Positions 35,999 to 45,273 are shown, counted from the stretch's first letter. The stretch: DNA of 64,000 nucleotides from Aliiroseovarius sediminis (GCF_022678485.1 NZ_JALBYP010000034.1:102363-166362); one strand, 5' to 3'. Translations and numbers: made by a program. Notes: generated from the letters alone by a model not told the origin.

Positions 35999-36951
35999 GC
36001 ACGGCCCGTTGCTTGGGCGGCAATGCGCGAAATCTCGTCAAAACGCGGACCGGATACGGGGATGTCGACGTCAAACACCTCGGCGATCACCTGTGTCCAA
36101 CCGTGGATAAAATAGGTCCAGCCATCCTCGATTTGCAGGCTCTTGGCATCTTTCTGCGCCTTGGCCTGATCCAGGAAGACCAGATCACCGCGGTAGTTCA
36201 GCTCCCAGACGATCGCGCGCTGGGGGAAATCGCCCGCAAAGGTCAGCGGCGAGCCGGGCGCGTCCTTACCAAGGCCGGTGGCGTTGATCACAAGCGAGCC
36301 AGGCTTCAACATTCCCAGCACGCGGTCGTTGTCCTGTGCTGTCGGGGCAAGGATATATTCGCACGCGATATCACTGCCCAAACGCTCATGAATATCACGG
36401 ATATGATCAAGCCTCGGCTGGCTGCGGTTCGTCACATAGATTTTCGAGGGGCGATCAGCGCCGCGGGATTCCTGCATCAAATGCCACGTCAGCGCGATGG
36501 TGGACCCACCTGCCCCGATCGACATGACCTCGGCGCCCGTCTTTGCGAAATGGCCATCCGGCACAAACCCGTCAATGGACAGCCCCGACGAGATCGGGTC
36601 TTTTGCATGGCAAATCAGCGTGCCATCCCGCTTGGAAAGACAGGATGTTTCCGCCATCAGTTCAGCGTGGGCGTCGATGACATCGAACATGTCATGCGCC
36701 GCCTGAAACAGATCCAGCTTGTGAGTTGTCACCAGCGCGCCAAGCGACAGCGGATCGTTTTTGATGAAGTCCACGACGGCGCGGTAATTCTCGACACTAT
36801 CATGGGGAACAAGGTCGATGCCCTTGATGGCGACATCCCCCAGCCCGAGATACTCGGCCCACTGGGGAAAAACCTTCATGATCGACGACGCGCCTGTTGT
36901 CACTCCAATAAAATAGAAGGTGGGCTTTTGGGCGGGGGCAAACTGCATCAT
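35995..36951 (-). CDS. shikimate dehydrogenase-family protein, atypical
   Basis: 318 residues, longer than standard AroE (~275). The catalytic lysine is kept in GALVTTHKLDLF, and the partner Asp in GLSIDGF, but the usual NT(D/L) motif is replaced by SCLSKRDGTL. The NADP loop reads SIGAGGSTIALTWHL, with TNRSQPRLDHI after it. It overlaps eda by 4 bases and the 2-hydroxyacid dehydrogenase by 4 bases. Location in a GPI/KDPG-aldolase operon and the altered substrate motif argue against a role in aromatic synthesis. A sugar- or keto-acid-derived substrate is more likely, which is inference. Confidence 0.75.
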   Translation of the reverse strand: MMQFAPAQKPTFYFIGVTTGASSIMKVFPQWAEYLGLGDVAIKGIDLVPHDSVENYRAVVDFIKNDPLSLGALVTTHKLDLFQAAHDMFDVIDAHAELMAETSCLSKRDGTLICHAKDPISSGLSIDGFVPDGHFAKTGAEVMSIGAGGSTIALTWHLMQESRGADRPSKIYVTNRSQPRLDHIRDIHERLGSDIACEYILAPTAQDNDRVLGMLKPGSLVINATGLGKDAPGSPLTFAGDFPQRAIVWELNYRGDLVFLDQAKAQKDAKSLQIEDGWTYFIHGWTQVIAEVFDVDIPVSGPRFDEISRIAAQATGRA

Positions 36952-37595
36952 GACTTACTCCGGATTTCAGCGACGAGGGCCACGGCAGCGGCGGCGTTTT
37001 CGGTGATCTTGGTCCAATTCCCGGCAGCAATATCATCGCGTGTGGCAATCCAGGTGCCACCCACGGCCCGCACGGTCGGCAGCGCGAGCCAATCTGCCAG
37101 ATTGGCCATGTTCACCCCGCCCGTGGGGTTAAACCCGATGCCGGTATGTGCATAAGGGGCCGATATATTCTTGAGCATATTCGGCCCACCCGCTGCACCG
37201 CCGGGGAAGAACTTGACCATCTTGCAGCCCGCCTTCAGGGCCGCTTGCAGGTCGGTCGGTGTCATCACACCGGGGGCAAAGGGCATGCCTGCCTGTTTTG
37301 CGTGCGCCAGAACGTCTGCATCAAGGCCGGGCGACAAACAGAACCTTGCTCCGGCCGCCTGTGCGGCATCCAGCTGCTGGGTTGTCAGGACTGTCCCTGC
37401 GCCTATTTCGACGTCGGGGCGTTCCTTGGAAATCGCGGCGATGGCATCGCCTGCCGCACCCGTGCGAAACGTGATTTCGGCAACTGGCAAACCACCGGCG
37501 ATCAGGGCATCAGCCAAGACAACCGCTTGGGACGCATCATCAATCGCGATGACCGGAACCACGCCATACTGTGACAGTCTATCAAAAATGCTCAT
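36948..37595 (-). CDS. eda: bifunctional 4-hydroxy-2-oxoglutarate / KDPG-type aldolase
   Basis: 215 residues, standard length. VPVIAIDDASQA at the start, GLPVAEITFRTGAA (catalytic Glu), IGAGTVLTTQQ, FCLSPGLDADV and KMVKFFPGGAAGG with the Schiff-base lysine (about 132), then FNPTGGVN. The enzyme splits 2-keto-3-deoxy-6-phosphogluconate, or a related phosphorylated keto-deoxy acid, to pyruvate and an aldehyde phosphate. It follows the GPI gene by 15 bases. Confidence 0.92.
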   Translation of the reverse strand: MSIFDRLSQYGVVPVIAIDDASQAVVLADALIAGGLPVAEITFRTGAAGDAIAAISKERPDVEIGAGTVLTTQQLDAAQAAGARFCLSPGLDADVLAHAKQAGMPFAPGVMTPTDLQAALKAGCKMVKFFPGGAAGGPNMLKNISAPYAHTGIGFNPTGGVNMANLADWLALPTVRAVGGTWIATRDDIAAGNWTKITENAAAAVALVAEIRSKS

Positions 37596-37610
37596 ATCAA
37601 TTCCTGCTTT

Positions 37611-38261
37611 CTAGCTGTGATCGTTTGTGGAAATCGGGGCATCGCATGTGGCAAGCACGCGGCGGATGTCGTCGGCGCTGCGCGGGCGATACGCGGCGTT
37701 ATCGACGGCCTTCCAGCCGCTCCCATCCGCGACAATCCGCTTTGCCATACCGCCCGAGCGGGCGATGATTTCGTAGTCCTGCCCGGAATCAACCGGGTAG
37801 CAAAAGCTCATCACCAGTGCGGTGTCACCGGTATTTACTGACCGGTGTATCCACATGGGCGGCACATAGACCAACTCGCGCGCGGATATCTCGAGGATTT
37901 CCGTTTCCCCTTCGGGACTTTCAAGAAGCATTAAGCCGGAACCACTTTCGCCGTAATATGTCTCGGGGCGGTTCGCGCGAGCGTGGATGTGGCCGCGGGT
38001 CATATAGAATTCGTCCCCGACCCGTCCGGGCTCCATCCAAGTTGTGCCAAAGATCAGATCACCGGCCACCTGCTGCGGGCGTTTTTCGTGAACCCGATAC
38101 ACCACGTGATCAGGGTCTGCCTGAGACAGCCGTTTGAACGCATCAGAGTCCGCATAAAGACCTTCCAGGTCCCCGATCCGCTTTTCATAGCAGCCACTTG
38201 CACCCCGCATATCCCCAGAAGCAGGGTCGATGCGGTGACTTGAAGGACGGGCATATTTCAT
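37611..38261 (-). CDS. cupin-type (archaeal-type) glucose-6-phosphate isomerase family protein
   Basis: 216 residues. The cupin metal-binding motifs are visible as TRGHIHARANRPETYYGESG (His, His, Glu) and PPMWIHRSVNTGD (third His), in the arrangement of the archaeal-type metal-dependent phosphoglucose isomerase. It does not resemble the common bacterial Pgi. It opens the five-gene minus-strand operon ending at 34249 and faces a divergent ABC transporter operon. The true substrate may be another ketose or aldose phosphate. Confidence 0.85.
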   Translation of the reverse strand: MKYARPSSHRIDPASGDMRGASGCYEKRIGDLEGLYADSDAFKRLSQADPDHVVYRVHEKRPQQVAGDLIFGTTWMEPGRVGDEFYMTRGHIHARANRPETYYGESGSGLMLLESPEGETEILEISARELVYVPPMWIHRSVNTGDTALVMSFCYPVDSGQDYEIIARSGGMAKRIVADGSGWKAVDNAAYRPRSADDIRRVLATCDAPISTNDHS

Positions 38262-38279
38262 AGGTATCTCCCAAATTTT

Positions 38280-38292
38280 GTAGTTTTAATAC
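38280..38292. promoter_or_regulatory. RTAG-N5-CTAY-like site upstream of the GPI operon
   Basis: GTAG-TTTTA-ATAC, one mismatch from the shared palindrome, with further symmetry outside (TTTT and CACAAAA). It lies 19 bases upstream of the GPI start codon. See the six-site finding. Confidence 0.45.
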
Positions 38293-38498
38293 ACAAAACT
38301 GATCGCGCTGACAATCTCTATTGCGTCCGATCGGCGAGTGAAAGCCGCCCGGGGCATCAGATATTCCGCACTTTCCAGCCTATTAGCTTATATTTTATTG
38401 AGCCTAAAGGAAGAATGTCGCCCGCCTCTTTCGTGCGACGTCAGCACATCCGCAACCCTATGCGCCAGTAGAGATTTTAGCAAAAATTCGTAAAGATA

Positions 38499-38511
38499 GT
38501 AGCTGAACTAC
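38499..38511. promoter_or_regulatory. RTAG-N5-CTAY site upstream of the MalF-type permease operon
   Basis: GTAG-CTGAA-CTAC, perfect palindromic arms, flanked by TA and AT. It is 63 bases upstream of the first permease gene and 237 bases from the divergent GPI gene. Confidence 0.55.
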
Positions 38512-38574
38512 ATATTTTACTTGACCAACACTGTGACTTTCGTCACCGTCCTTCCCAAATGGGGGTCAGATTCT

Positions 38575-39459
38575 ATGCCATCTGCAGCAAGTAACGATCG
38601 AATAAAGCACCTATTCCTATGGCCTGCGTTTCTGGTCGTTTTGCTTGTCACGCTTTTTCCACTGATCTACGCCCTCGTCGTTTCGTTTCAGGCGGTCCGT
38701 CTCGTGCCGCCGACGCCTGCACGGTTTGTCGGATTCGACAACTACGCTGAAATCATCCAGTCGGCGCGGTTTTGGGGGTCCGTTCAGGTCACAGCGGTGA
38801 TCGTGTTCACCTCTGTCGCATTCCAATTTGTTTTGGGCTTCGCGCTGGCGCTCGCGTTGCATCATAATGTACCTGGGGCGACCCTCTATCGCGTTACTTT
38901 CCTGCTGCCGATGTTTCTTGCACCTGTTTGCGTCGCACTCATCGCGCGGATGCTGTTTCACCCGGTCCTTGGGCCAGTGAACGACCTATTCACGGCTCTT
39001 GGCTTTGAGCACGTCCCGTTCCTGACCAATTCGACTCTCGCGATTTCGACGCTGATCATCGTGGAGGTGTGGCAATGGACGCCGTTTGTCATTTTGCTGA
39101 TGCTGGCCGGCCTTCAGGGCCTGCCTTCCGAAGTGTTCGAGGCGGCGCGGGTCGACAATATCTCAGCGTGGCGCCGGTTCCGTGATCTGACGTTCCCGAT
39201 GCTGCTGCCGCTTTCGATCGCAGTGATTTTCATTCGTCTGATCGAAGGGTTCAAACTGATCGACACCGTCTTTGTGCTGACAGGTGGCGGGCCCGGGACA
39301 TCGACCGAAACCCTGACACTTTTCGCCTACAACGAAGGGTTCAAGAAGTTCAACATTGGCATGACATCGGCGCTTAGCTTTCTGTTCCTGATCGTCGTGA
39401 TCGTCTTCGGCACACTCTATCTGGCCGCCGCACAACGACTTACAAAGAGGTACCGCTGA
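38575..39459 (+). CDS. sugar ABC transporter permease (MalF/UgpA type)
   Basis: 294 residues from the ATG at 38575; the in-frame start at 38521 overlaps the regulatory region. Six membrane segments, with FLWPAFLVVLLVTLFPLIYA as the first, and the EAA loop EVFEAARVDNISAWRRFRDL near residue 190, which binds the ATPase. It overlaps the second permease by one base (TGATG). It is the first gene of an importer operon with the binding protein third and the ATPase fourth. Confidence 0.92.
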   Translation: MPSAASNDRIKHLFLWPAFLVVLLVTLFPLIYALVVSFQAVRLVPPTPARFVGFDNYAEIIQSARFWGSVQVTAVIVFTSVAFQFVLGFALALALHHNVPGATLYRVTFLLPMFLAPVCVALIARMLFHPVLGPVNDLFTALGFEHVPFLTNSTLAISTLIIVEVWQWTPFVILLMLAGLQGLPSEVFEAARVDNISAWRRFRDLTFPMLLPLSIAVIFIRLIEGFKLIDTVFVLTGGGPGTSTETLTLFAYNEGFKKFNIGMTSALSFLFLIVVIVFGTLYLAAAQRLTKRYR

Positions 39460-40475
39460 TGCAATCGCAGGGCTATCGTCGCATTGGGTTCTTCATAGCG
39501 TTGCTATGGCTGTTCTTTTGCATGTTTCCGCTTTGGTGGGTCTTGGTCACGGCATTCAAGCCGCCGCTGGCTGTCAGCCAGAACGCGACCTATATCCCCT
39601 TCGTTGATTTCCAGCCGACGCTACAGGCCTTCCGCGAGGCCTTGTCAGGTGTGCGGGGTGACTTTGCCGGGCCGATCATGAGTTCGGTGATCGTATCCGT
39701 CCTTTCTACAGGTCTGGCCGTCTTTTTGGGGTCTATGGCGGCATATGCGCTGGTGCGGTTCGAATTTCGCATCCGCCTGTTGGCTGGCCTTGCCTTCGCG
39801 GTTATGGCCATCGGCGGCTTTGCCTACCTCAGCCAGGGCTGGGGGATACGGGTGCCTTATGCGCTGTCGCTTGTCTTGCTAATTTCCCTGCCAATCGCGG
39901 TTTGGCTGAATGGTCGTGCGCTGCCGGGGCCGGTGCTGGGCAACAATGATGTCACGTTCTGGTTTGTGTCCCAACGGATGTTCCCGCCTATCGTGTCCGC
40001 CTTTGCACTGTTTCTGCTTTACGCAGAGATGAACAAGGTGGGGTTTCGCATGCTCGACAGCCTGCCCGGACTTGTGCTGGCCTACACCGCCTTCGGCCTG
40101 CCTTTTGCCGTATGGTTGATGCGCGATTTCTTCGAAAACGTCCCGGTGGAGGTCGAAGAGGCCGCCAGGGTCGACGACATCGGGCGCTTGCGCATCTTTT
40201 TTCAGATCGTGTTGCCGATGTCCAAACCCGGGCTGGTTGCAACGTCGATGATCATCCTTGCGTTTATCTGGAACGAGTTTCTGTTCGCACTGCTTCTGAC
40301 CTCGTCAAAATGGCAGACCCTTCCCATCCTGATGGCTGGTCAGAACTCCAGCCGCGGGGACGAATGGTGGGCGATTTCTGTCGCGGCGCTGATTTCGATC
40401 ATTCCAATGATCTTTGTCGCAATTTTTCTCGGCCGCATGATGCGTTCGGGCTTTCTGGCCGGTTCAATCAAATAG
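39459..40475 (+). CDS. sugar ABC transporter permease (MalG/UgpE type)
   Basis: 338 residues, slightly longer than usual because of an extra hydrophobic region near 105-160. PLWWVLVTAFKPPLAV near the N-terminus is typical of MalG-type permeases; the EAA loop VEVEEAARVDDIGRLRIFFQ is near residue 228. It pairs with the permease before it. The extended middle suggests a subgroup for unusual sugars, but the substrate cannot be told. Confidence 0.92.
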   Translation: MQSQGYRRIGFFIALLWLFFCMFPLWWVLVTAFKPPLAVSQNATYIPFVDFQPTLQAFREALSGVRGDFAGPIMSSVIVSVLSTGLAVFLGSMAAYALVRFEFRIRLLAGLAFAVMAIGGFAYLSQGWGIRVPYALSLVLLISLPIAVWLNGRALPGPVLGNNDVTFWFVSQRMFPPIVSAFALFLLYAEMNKVGFRMLDSLPGLVLAYTAFGLPFAVWLMRDFFENVPVEVEEAARVDDIGRLRIFFQIVLPMSKPGLVATSMIILAFIWNEFLFALLLTSSKWQTLPILMAGQNSSRGDEWWAISVAALISIIPMIFVAIFLGRMMRSGFLAGSIK

Positions 40476-40503
40476 AACCGCTATTCAACGGAGGAGACTA
40501 CTC

Positions 40504-41943
40504 ATGAAACAACTGCTATTGGCCACGGCCTTGGTCCCGATTGCCGGGTTTGCGCAGGCCCAGTGCTCCCCGGATTATTCCGGCGTGACCCTAACGGTAT
40601 CGACGCAGAACGGTCCGTTCATCGCGTCGGCCCTAAAGACGGCCGCCGAAAGCTGGTCGGAAAAGACCTGCGGTGAAGTGGAGATCGTGGAATTTCCGTT
40701 TTCCGAACTGTATCCCAAGTTTCTGACCGCGATGAGCCAGCAAACCGGCGACTTCGATGTCATCGGCTTCATCCCGGCGTGGACACCGGATTTCGCGCCC
40801 TATCTGGCGACGATGCCCGACGATATGCAGCAGGGCGCGGCATGGGACGACATTCACCCCGTCTACCGGGACAGGTTGATGTCGTGGCAAGGCGAGATCA
40901 AGTCGGCCACTATGGACGGCGATATGCATATGTTGAACTACCGCGCGGATCTTTTCGAAGATCCTGCCAACATGGCAGCTTTCAAAGAGCAGTACGGCTA
41001 CGATCTGGCGGCCCCGGTCTCTTGGGATCAATACTACGATATTGCCAATTTCTTTAACGCCAGCGATGTGGTCGATTACGGAACCGCCGAGGCCTATCGC
41101 CGTGGCGGCCAGCAGTTCTGGTACTTCTTCAGCCATGCGGCTAGCTATACCAACAACCCCGCAACCCCCGGTGCAATGTTCTTCGATCCCGAAACGATGG
41201 ATGCGCAAATCAACAATCCGGGATGGCTGCGCGCCCTTGAAGAATACAAGGCGGGGTTGGAATTTGGCCCTCCCGGCTCTCTCAACAACGGTTCGGGCGA
41301 TGTGCGGCCCCTGTATTCCGGTGGCTCGGTCGCAATGAACATCGACTGGGCTGACTCGGGTGTGCTTGGCGCGACGGAGGGATCTATCGCAGGCAATGTG
41401 CGCACGGCCGTGCTGCCCGGATCGACCGAAATCTGGAACTCAAAGACAGGCGAATGGGATAAGTTTGATGATCCAGTGGCGTCACCATTCCTGGCCTTTG
41501 GGGGTTGGCAGGTTGCCGTGCCGTCAGACAGTACGCAACAAGAAGCTGCCTGGTCCTATGTCGCCGAACTGACAAGCCCCGAAGTGTCCAGCGTCGCGAT
41601 CGTGACGGCGAACACAGGTGTGAACCCCTATCGCCTGAGCCACTACGAGAATCTCGATAGCTGGTCCGACATCTTCACACCTGAAGAGGCACAAAGCTAT
41701 CTTGGCGCACAGCGGGCATCGCTTGATTCCCCGAACGTCGCCCTTGACCTTCGTCTGCCCGGCTTCTTCTCATACACAGAAGTGCTTGAGGTCGAATTGT
41801 CCCGTGCGCTGGCCGGTGAGATCGAGCCGCAGGAAGCGCTCGATGCAATTGCAGCCGAATGGGACAAGCTCACCGACGAGTTCGGGCGTGACGCACAGCT
41901 GGCGGCCTATCGCTCCTCCATGGGCCTGCCCCCGCTGGAATAA
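40504..41943 (+). CDS. sugar ABC transporter substrate-binding protein
   Basis: 479 residues. A Sec signal peptide (MKQLLLATALVPIAGFAQA) is cleaved probably after AQA. It belongs to the large MalE/UgpB-like group: EIVEFPFSELYPKFLTAMSQ, DFDVIGFIPAWTPDFAPYL and GAMFFDPETMDAQINNPGWL are visible, with late WQVAVPSDSTQQEAAWSYVA. GGAGGAGAC... upstream (28 bases from the permease stop) gives strong initiation, as expected for a highly expressed binding protein. Confidence 0.92.
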   Translation: MKQLLLATALVPIAGFAQAQCSPDYSGVTLTVSTQNGPFIASALKTAAESWSEKTCGEVEIVEFPFSELYPKFLTAMSQQTGDFDVIGFIPAWTPDFAPYLATMPDDMQQGAAWDDIHPVYRDRLMSWQGEIKSATMDGDMHMLNYRADLFEDPANMAAFKEQYGYDLAAPVSWDQYYDIANFFNASDVVDYGTAEAYRRGGQQFWYFFSHAASYTNNPATPGAMFFDPETMDAQINNPGWLRALEEYKAGLEFGPPGSLNNGSGDVRPLYSGGSVAMNIDWADSGVLGATEGSIAGNVRTAVLPGSTEIWNSKTGEWDKFDDPVASPFLAFGGWQVAVPSDSTQQEAAWSYVAELTSPEVSSVAIVTANTGVNPYRLSHYENLDSWSDIFTPEEAQSYLGAQRASLDSPNVALDLRLPGFFSYTEVLEVELSRALAGEIEPQEALDAIAAEWDKLTDEFGRDAQLAAYRSSMGLPPLE

Positions 41944-41953
41944 CAGACCAAAG

Positions 41954-41978
41954 GCGGCTCCGGGAATCCCGGGGCCGC
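41954..41978 (+). other. stable stem-loop between binding protein and ATPase genes
   Basis: GCGGC-T-CCGGG pairs with CCCGG-G-GCCGC around a 3-base loop AAT, with one wobble pair. It lies ten bases after the binding-protein stop and has no U-tract. Such hairpins protect the upstream mRNA and reduce transcription into the ATPase gene, setting the excess of binding protein. Confidence 0.6.
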
Positions 41979-42024
41979 TCCTCCCCTTCCTTCGCGTTCA
42001 ATCTGACTGAAAGACAACCAAGCC

Positions 42025-43104
42025 ATGACAAACGCCTCTTCAGAACCTCATGTCGCGTTCAAGGCGATCAGCAAGTCCTTTGGCGAACAACAGGTGATTC
42101 CGCCACTTGATCTGGAGATCAATCGCGGAGAATTCATTGTCCTTGTCGGCCCATCGGGGTGCGGCAAAACAACGACCTTGCGGATGCTGGCAGGGCTGGA
42201 AACGGTCACATCGGGCACGATCGAAATCAGCGGCAAAGACATTACAGACACGCGCGCGGGCGCGCGCGACTGCGCGATGGTGTTCCAGAACTACGCGCTT
42301 TATCCGCATATGAGTGTGCGTGACAATATCGGTTATGCCATGAAGGTACATGGGGCCGATCAATCTGAAATTGACAAACGCGTATCCGAAGCAGCGACAC
42401 TGCTGGGTCTTGACCCCTATCTCGATCGCAAACCGAAAAACCTGTCCGGTGGGCAGCGGCAGCGCGTCGCCATCGGACGCGCACTTGTGCGAAAACCTCA
42501 AGTCTTCCTGTTCGACGAGCCCCTGTCCAACCTTGATGCAAAACTGCGGGTCGAAATGCGAACTGAAATCAAGCTGCTGCAAAAGCGGCTTGGCACGACA
42601 GCGGTTTATGTGACCCATGACCAGATCGAGGCGATGACGATGGCGGACCGCGTGGTGGTCATGCAGGCGGGAAAGATCGAACAGGTCGCTGCGCCCATTA
42701 CCCTGTATGAAGAGCCAGCGAATAGATTTGTGGCAAACTTTATCGGCTCGCCCGCAATGAACTTCTTTGATGTCGCGATCCGGGATGGCGCTGTGCACCT
42801 CGGGGATCAAAAGCTCCCCCTGCCCGCCGAAACCGCCGCTCGCGTCGGCGCACGCGAAAAGGTCATCATGGGCCTGCGTCCCGAACATATGAACGGCGGC
42901 GACCACCCCGCAGAACTGCATGTGCAGTGCCAGACGCTTGAGCCTTTGGGCGCACATACATTGGTGCTGGGCGAGGTTGCAGGCACCAAAATGGTCGCAC
43001 AGGTCGCACCACGCTTCCCCGCCCAGGCCGGTGAAACCTGCACGGTGCTGGCCGATATGGCGCATGTCCACTTCTTTGACCCTGACACCGAATTGCGGAT
43101 CTAG
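42025..43104 (+). CDS. sugar ABC transporter ATP-binding protein (MalK/UgpC type)
   Basis: 359 residues. Walker A GPSGCGKTTT (about 38-47), signature LSGGQRQRVAIGRALVRKPQ, Walker B VFLFDEPLSNLDAKLR and H-loop YVTHDQIEAMTMADR are all intact. The C-terminal TOBE domain begins near 240 and reads MGLRPEHM. It energises the importer encoded just upstream. The FGGY kinase gene follows after two bases. Confidence 0.95.
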   Translation: MTNASSEPHVAFKAISKSFGEQQVIPPLDLEINRGEFIVLVGPSGCGKTTTLRMLAGLETVTSGTIEISGKDITDTRAGARDCAMVFQNYALYPHMSVRDNIGYAMKVHGADQSEIDKRVSEAATLLGLDPYLDRKPKNLSGGQRQRVAIGRALVRKPQVFLFDEPLSNLDAKLRVEMRTEIKLLQKRLGTTAVYVTHDQIEAMTMADRVVVMQAGKIEQVAAPITLYEEPANRFVANFIGSPAMNFFDVAIRDGAVHLGDQKLPLPAETAARVGAREKVIMGLRPEHMNGGDHPAELHVQCQTLEPLGAHTLVLGEVAGTKMVAQVAPRFPAQAGETCTVLADMAHVHFFDPDTELRI

Positions 43105-43106
43105 TC

Positions 43107-44600
43107 ATGCGCGATCTTTATCTTTCCATTGACGTTGGCACGGGTGGTATTCGCTCTGCGCTGGTTGATAGGGATGGGCGCATCGTTGCCTTTGCACATC
43201 AGGAGCACGAGCAGATCGTTCCGCAATTCGGCTGGTCCGAACAGCGTCCCGCGGACTGGTGGGCGGGAACGGTTGCAACGCTTAAGGCCGTATTGTCAAA
43301 AGTCGATAATGCCTCTGCGCGGGTTGCGGCCATTTGCGCTTGCGGGCAGATGCACGGCTCGGTTCTGATTGACGATGATGGCGTGCCCACCCTGGACGCC
43401 GTGCCGCTGTGGAACGACAAACGCAGCAACCCCCAGGTCGAAGCCTTTGCCGCGCGCGTGCCGCATGACCAGTCCTTGGGGTTGGCCGCCAACCTGCCCT
43501 CGCCCGCTTGGCCCGCGTTCAAGCTGGCGTGGATCGCGGAAAACCGGCCCGACGCGCTGGCGCGCAGTTCGGCATTGTTGATGCCGAAAGACTGGATCAA
43601 CTTCAAACTGACCGGACGGCGCGCGCAAGATATAACCGAAGCCTCCCTGAGTTTTCTCATGGACTGGCGGACGCGCGAATGGTCCGATGAGCTTTGCGAG
43701 CTGACGGGCGTGTCGCGCGGGTTACTGTGTGACCTCTTGCGGCCAGAAGAAATCCTTGGCCCGCTTTTGCCACAAGTGGCCGAACAGACGGGCCTGCCAG
43801 CCGGGCTGCCGGTCCTTGTCGGGGCAGGTGATTACCCGATGGCGCTGATCGGCTCGGGGGTGATCGCACCCGGAATGGGGTCGGACGTGACCGGCACATC
43901 GACGATCGTCACCTTGATGCACGACGAACCGGTTCTAAGCGCGGGCATTTCAAACGTGATTTCCGCCAATGGTGACTGGGGTTCGATGACTTTGCTTGAT
44001 GCGGGCGGTGATGCCGTGCGTTGGGCGCGGCGCGCTTTTCACGACAACGAACGCAGCTATGCACAGGTTGCCGAGGACGCAGCGGGCGCCGATGTCGGCT
44101 CCAAGGGCATGTTCTTCCTGCCGTATCTGTCGGGTGAACGATTTGGCGCGCACCGGAACTCGCGCGCGCAATTCTTCGGGATTTCCGCCAGCCACGGCTT
44201 GCCCGAGATGCACCGTTCCGTCCTTGAGGGCGTTGCCTTCTCTGTGCGCCACAAGCTGGACATGCTGCAAGGCGGGCACGGGCGGCCAGACCGGATCGTC
44301 GCCGCAGGCGGTGGTGCGCGCAATTACCTTTGGCTGCAAATCAAGGCCAGCATGTATAACGTCCCCTATATGGTGCCAGAAGAGCTGGAATGCGGCGTGG
44401 TTGGATCGGCGATGTTGATGGCAACGGCGACGGGGGCCGCGGACTCGTTGGAAAGTGCAGCGAAGACCATGATCCGCTTCACGCAGGACGTGCCCCCCAA
44501 CCCACGTTGGGCCGAGGTTTATGACAGGATGATGCCGCTTTACGAGCGGCTATACCTCACATCGCAATCGTTTTATGACGAGCTGGATCATTTGGTATGA
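43107..44600 (+). CDS. FGGY-family carbohydrate kinase
   Basis: 497 residues. The N-terminal phosphate loop reads LSIDVGTGGIRSALVDRDGR, then CACGQMHGSVLIDDDG (substrate-contact region similar to xylulokinase), a catalytic Asp region GAGDYPMALIGSGV and C-terminal AAGGGARNYLWLQIKASMYN. The family phosphorylates ketoses and polyols at a primary hydroxyl. Similarity is closest to xylulokinase-like members but less than for the second kinase in this window. It overlaps the HAD gene by 4 bases. Confidence 0.88.
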   Translation: MRDLYLSIDVGTGGIRSALVDRDGRIVAFAHQEHEQIVPQFGWSEQRPADWWAGTVATLKAVLSKVDNASARVAAICACGQMHGSVLIDDDGVPTLDAVPLWNDKRSNPQVEAFAARVPHDQSLGLAANLPSPAWPAFKLAWIAENRPDALARSSALLMPKDWINFKLTGRRAQDITEASLSFLMDWRTREWSDELCELTGVSRGLLCDLLRPEEILGPLLPQVAEQTGLPAGLPVLVGAGDYPMALIGSGVIAPGMGSDVTGTSTIVTLMHDEPVLSAGISNVISANGDWGSMTLLDAGGDAVRWARRAFHDNERSYAQVAEDAAGADVGSKGMFFLPYLSGERFGAHRNSRAQFFGISASHGLPEMHRSVLEGVAFSVRHKLDMLQGGHGRPDRIVAAGGGARNYLWLQIKASMYNVPYMVPEELECGVVGSAMLMATATGAADSLESAAKTMIRFTQDVPPNPRWAEVYDRMMPLYERLYLTSQSFYDELDHLV

Positions 44601-45271
44601 CACGTCACGCGATCCTGTGGGACATGGACGGCACCTTGATCGACAGCGAACCCGTGCACGGTTTGGCCTTTGATGCGGCGGTCCGCGCGTTGGGGCTTAT
44701 CATCCCTGATGGGTTTCACGATGACCAGATCGGGGCCGACGGGGAACACGTCTTTCAGGCTTTGGTGGATCAGACAGGTATCTCGATGGGCCTTGATGCG
44801 TGGCTGGCGCTGAAATGGCACCACTTTTGCGACCATGCGGACAGGATCGAGCGTCGGGAGCCGGTCAGTCGGGTCGCCGAAAAGCTGGCCGCACAAAATA
44901 CCCCGATGGCCGTCGTCTCAAATTCCACCCCTGAAGAAGTCGTTCTTGGCCTGAAGATGACGGGCCTTGCCCACATCAGTGATGTGATCATCTCGCGGGC
45001 AGATGTCGAAGAAGGCAAGCCGGACCCGGAAGGATACCTACTTGCGGCATCGCGCCTGCGCCGCCAGCCCGACAATTGCCTTGTGGTCGAAGACAGCCTG
45101 CTGGGGTCAAAAGCCGGGGTGGCCGCAGGCATGTCTGTGCTGTTTCACCCGCAGTCGCCCCTGACAGACATGAGGCTTTTACCAAAGGGGGCCAGCTACC
45201 TTGCCCCTGACGCGGACCCGATGGAGACGATCGTCCGGTTCCTGACGAACGGCAACCTTGAGGAGGCATAG
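44597..45271 (+). CDS. HAD-family phosphatase (beta-phosphoglucomutase/phosphatase-like)
   Basis: 224 residues. Motif I LWDMDGTLIDSEPVHGLAF with the nucleophile and general-acid Asp, motif II AVVSNSTPEEV, the lysine in EEGKPDPEGYLLAASRLR, and motif IV VVEDSLLGSKAG. All are intact. Such enzymes remove phosphate from sugar phosphates. Coupled to the kinase by a 4-base overlap, it may remove dead-end or wrong phosphates, or perform a dephosphorylation step of the pathway. Confidence 0.88.
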   Translation: MTRHAILWDMDGTLIDSEPVHGLAFDAAVRALGLIIPDGFHDDQIGADGEHVFQALVDQTGISMGLDAWLALKWHHFCDHADRIERREPVSRVAEKLAAQNTPMAVVSNSTPEEVVLGLKMTGLAHISDVIISRADVEEGKPDPEGYLLAASRLRRQPDNCLVVEDSLLGSKAGVAAGMSVLFHPQSPLTDMRLLPKGASYLAPDADPMETIVRFLTNGNLEEA

Positions 45272-45273
45272 AA

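Noticed and set aside
42040..43071. A 343-codon minus-strand frame opposite the ABC ATPase
   Set aside because: Antisense shadow of a gene with complete Walker A, signature and Walker B motifs.
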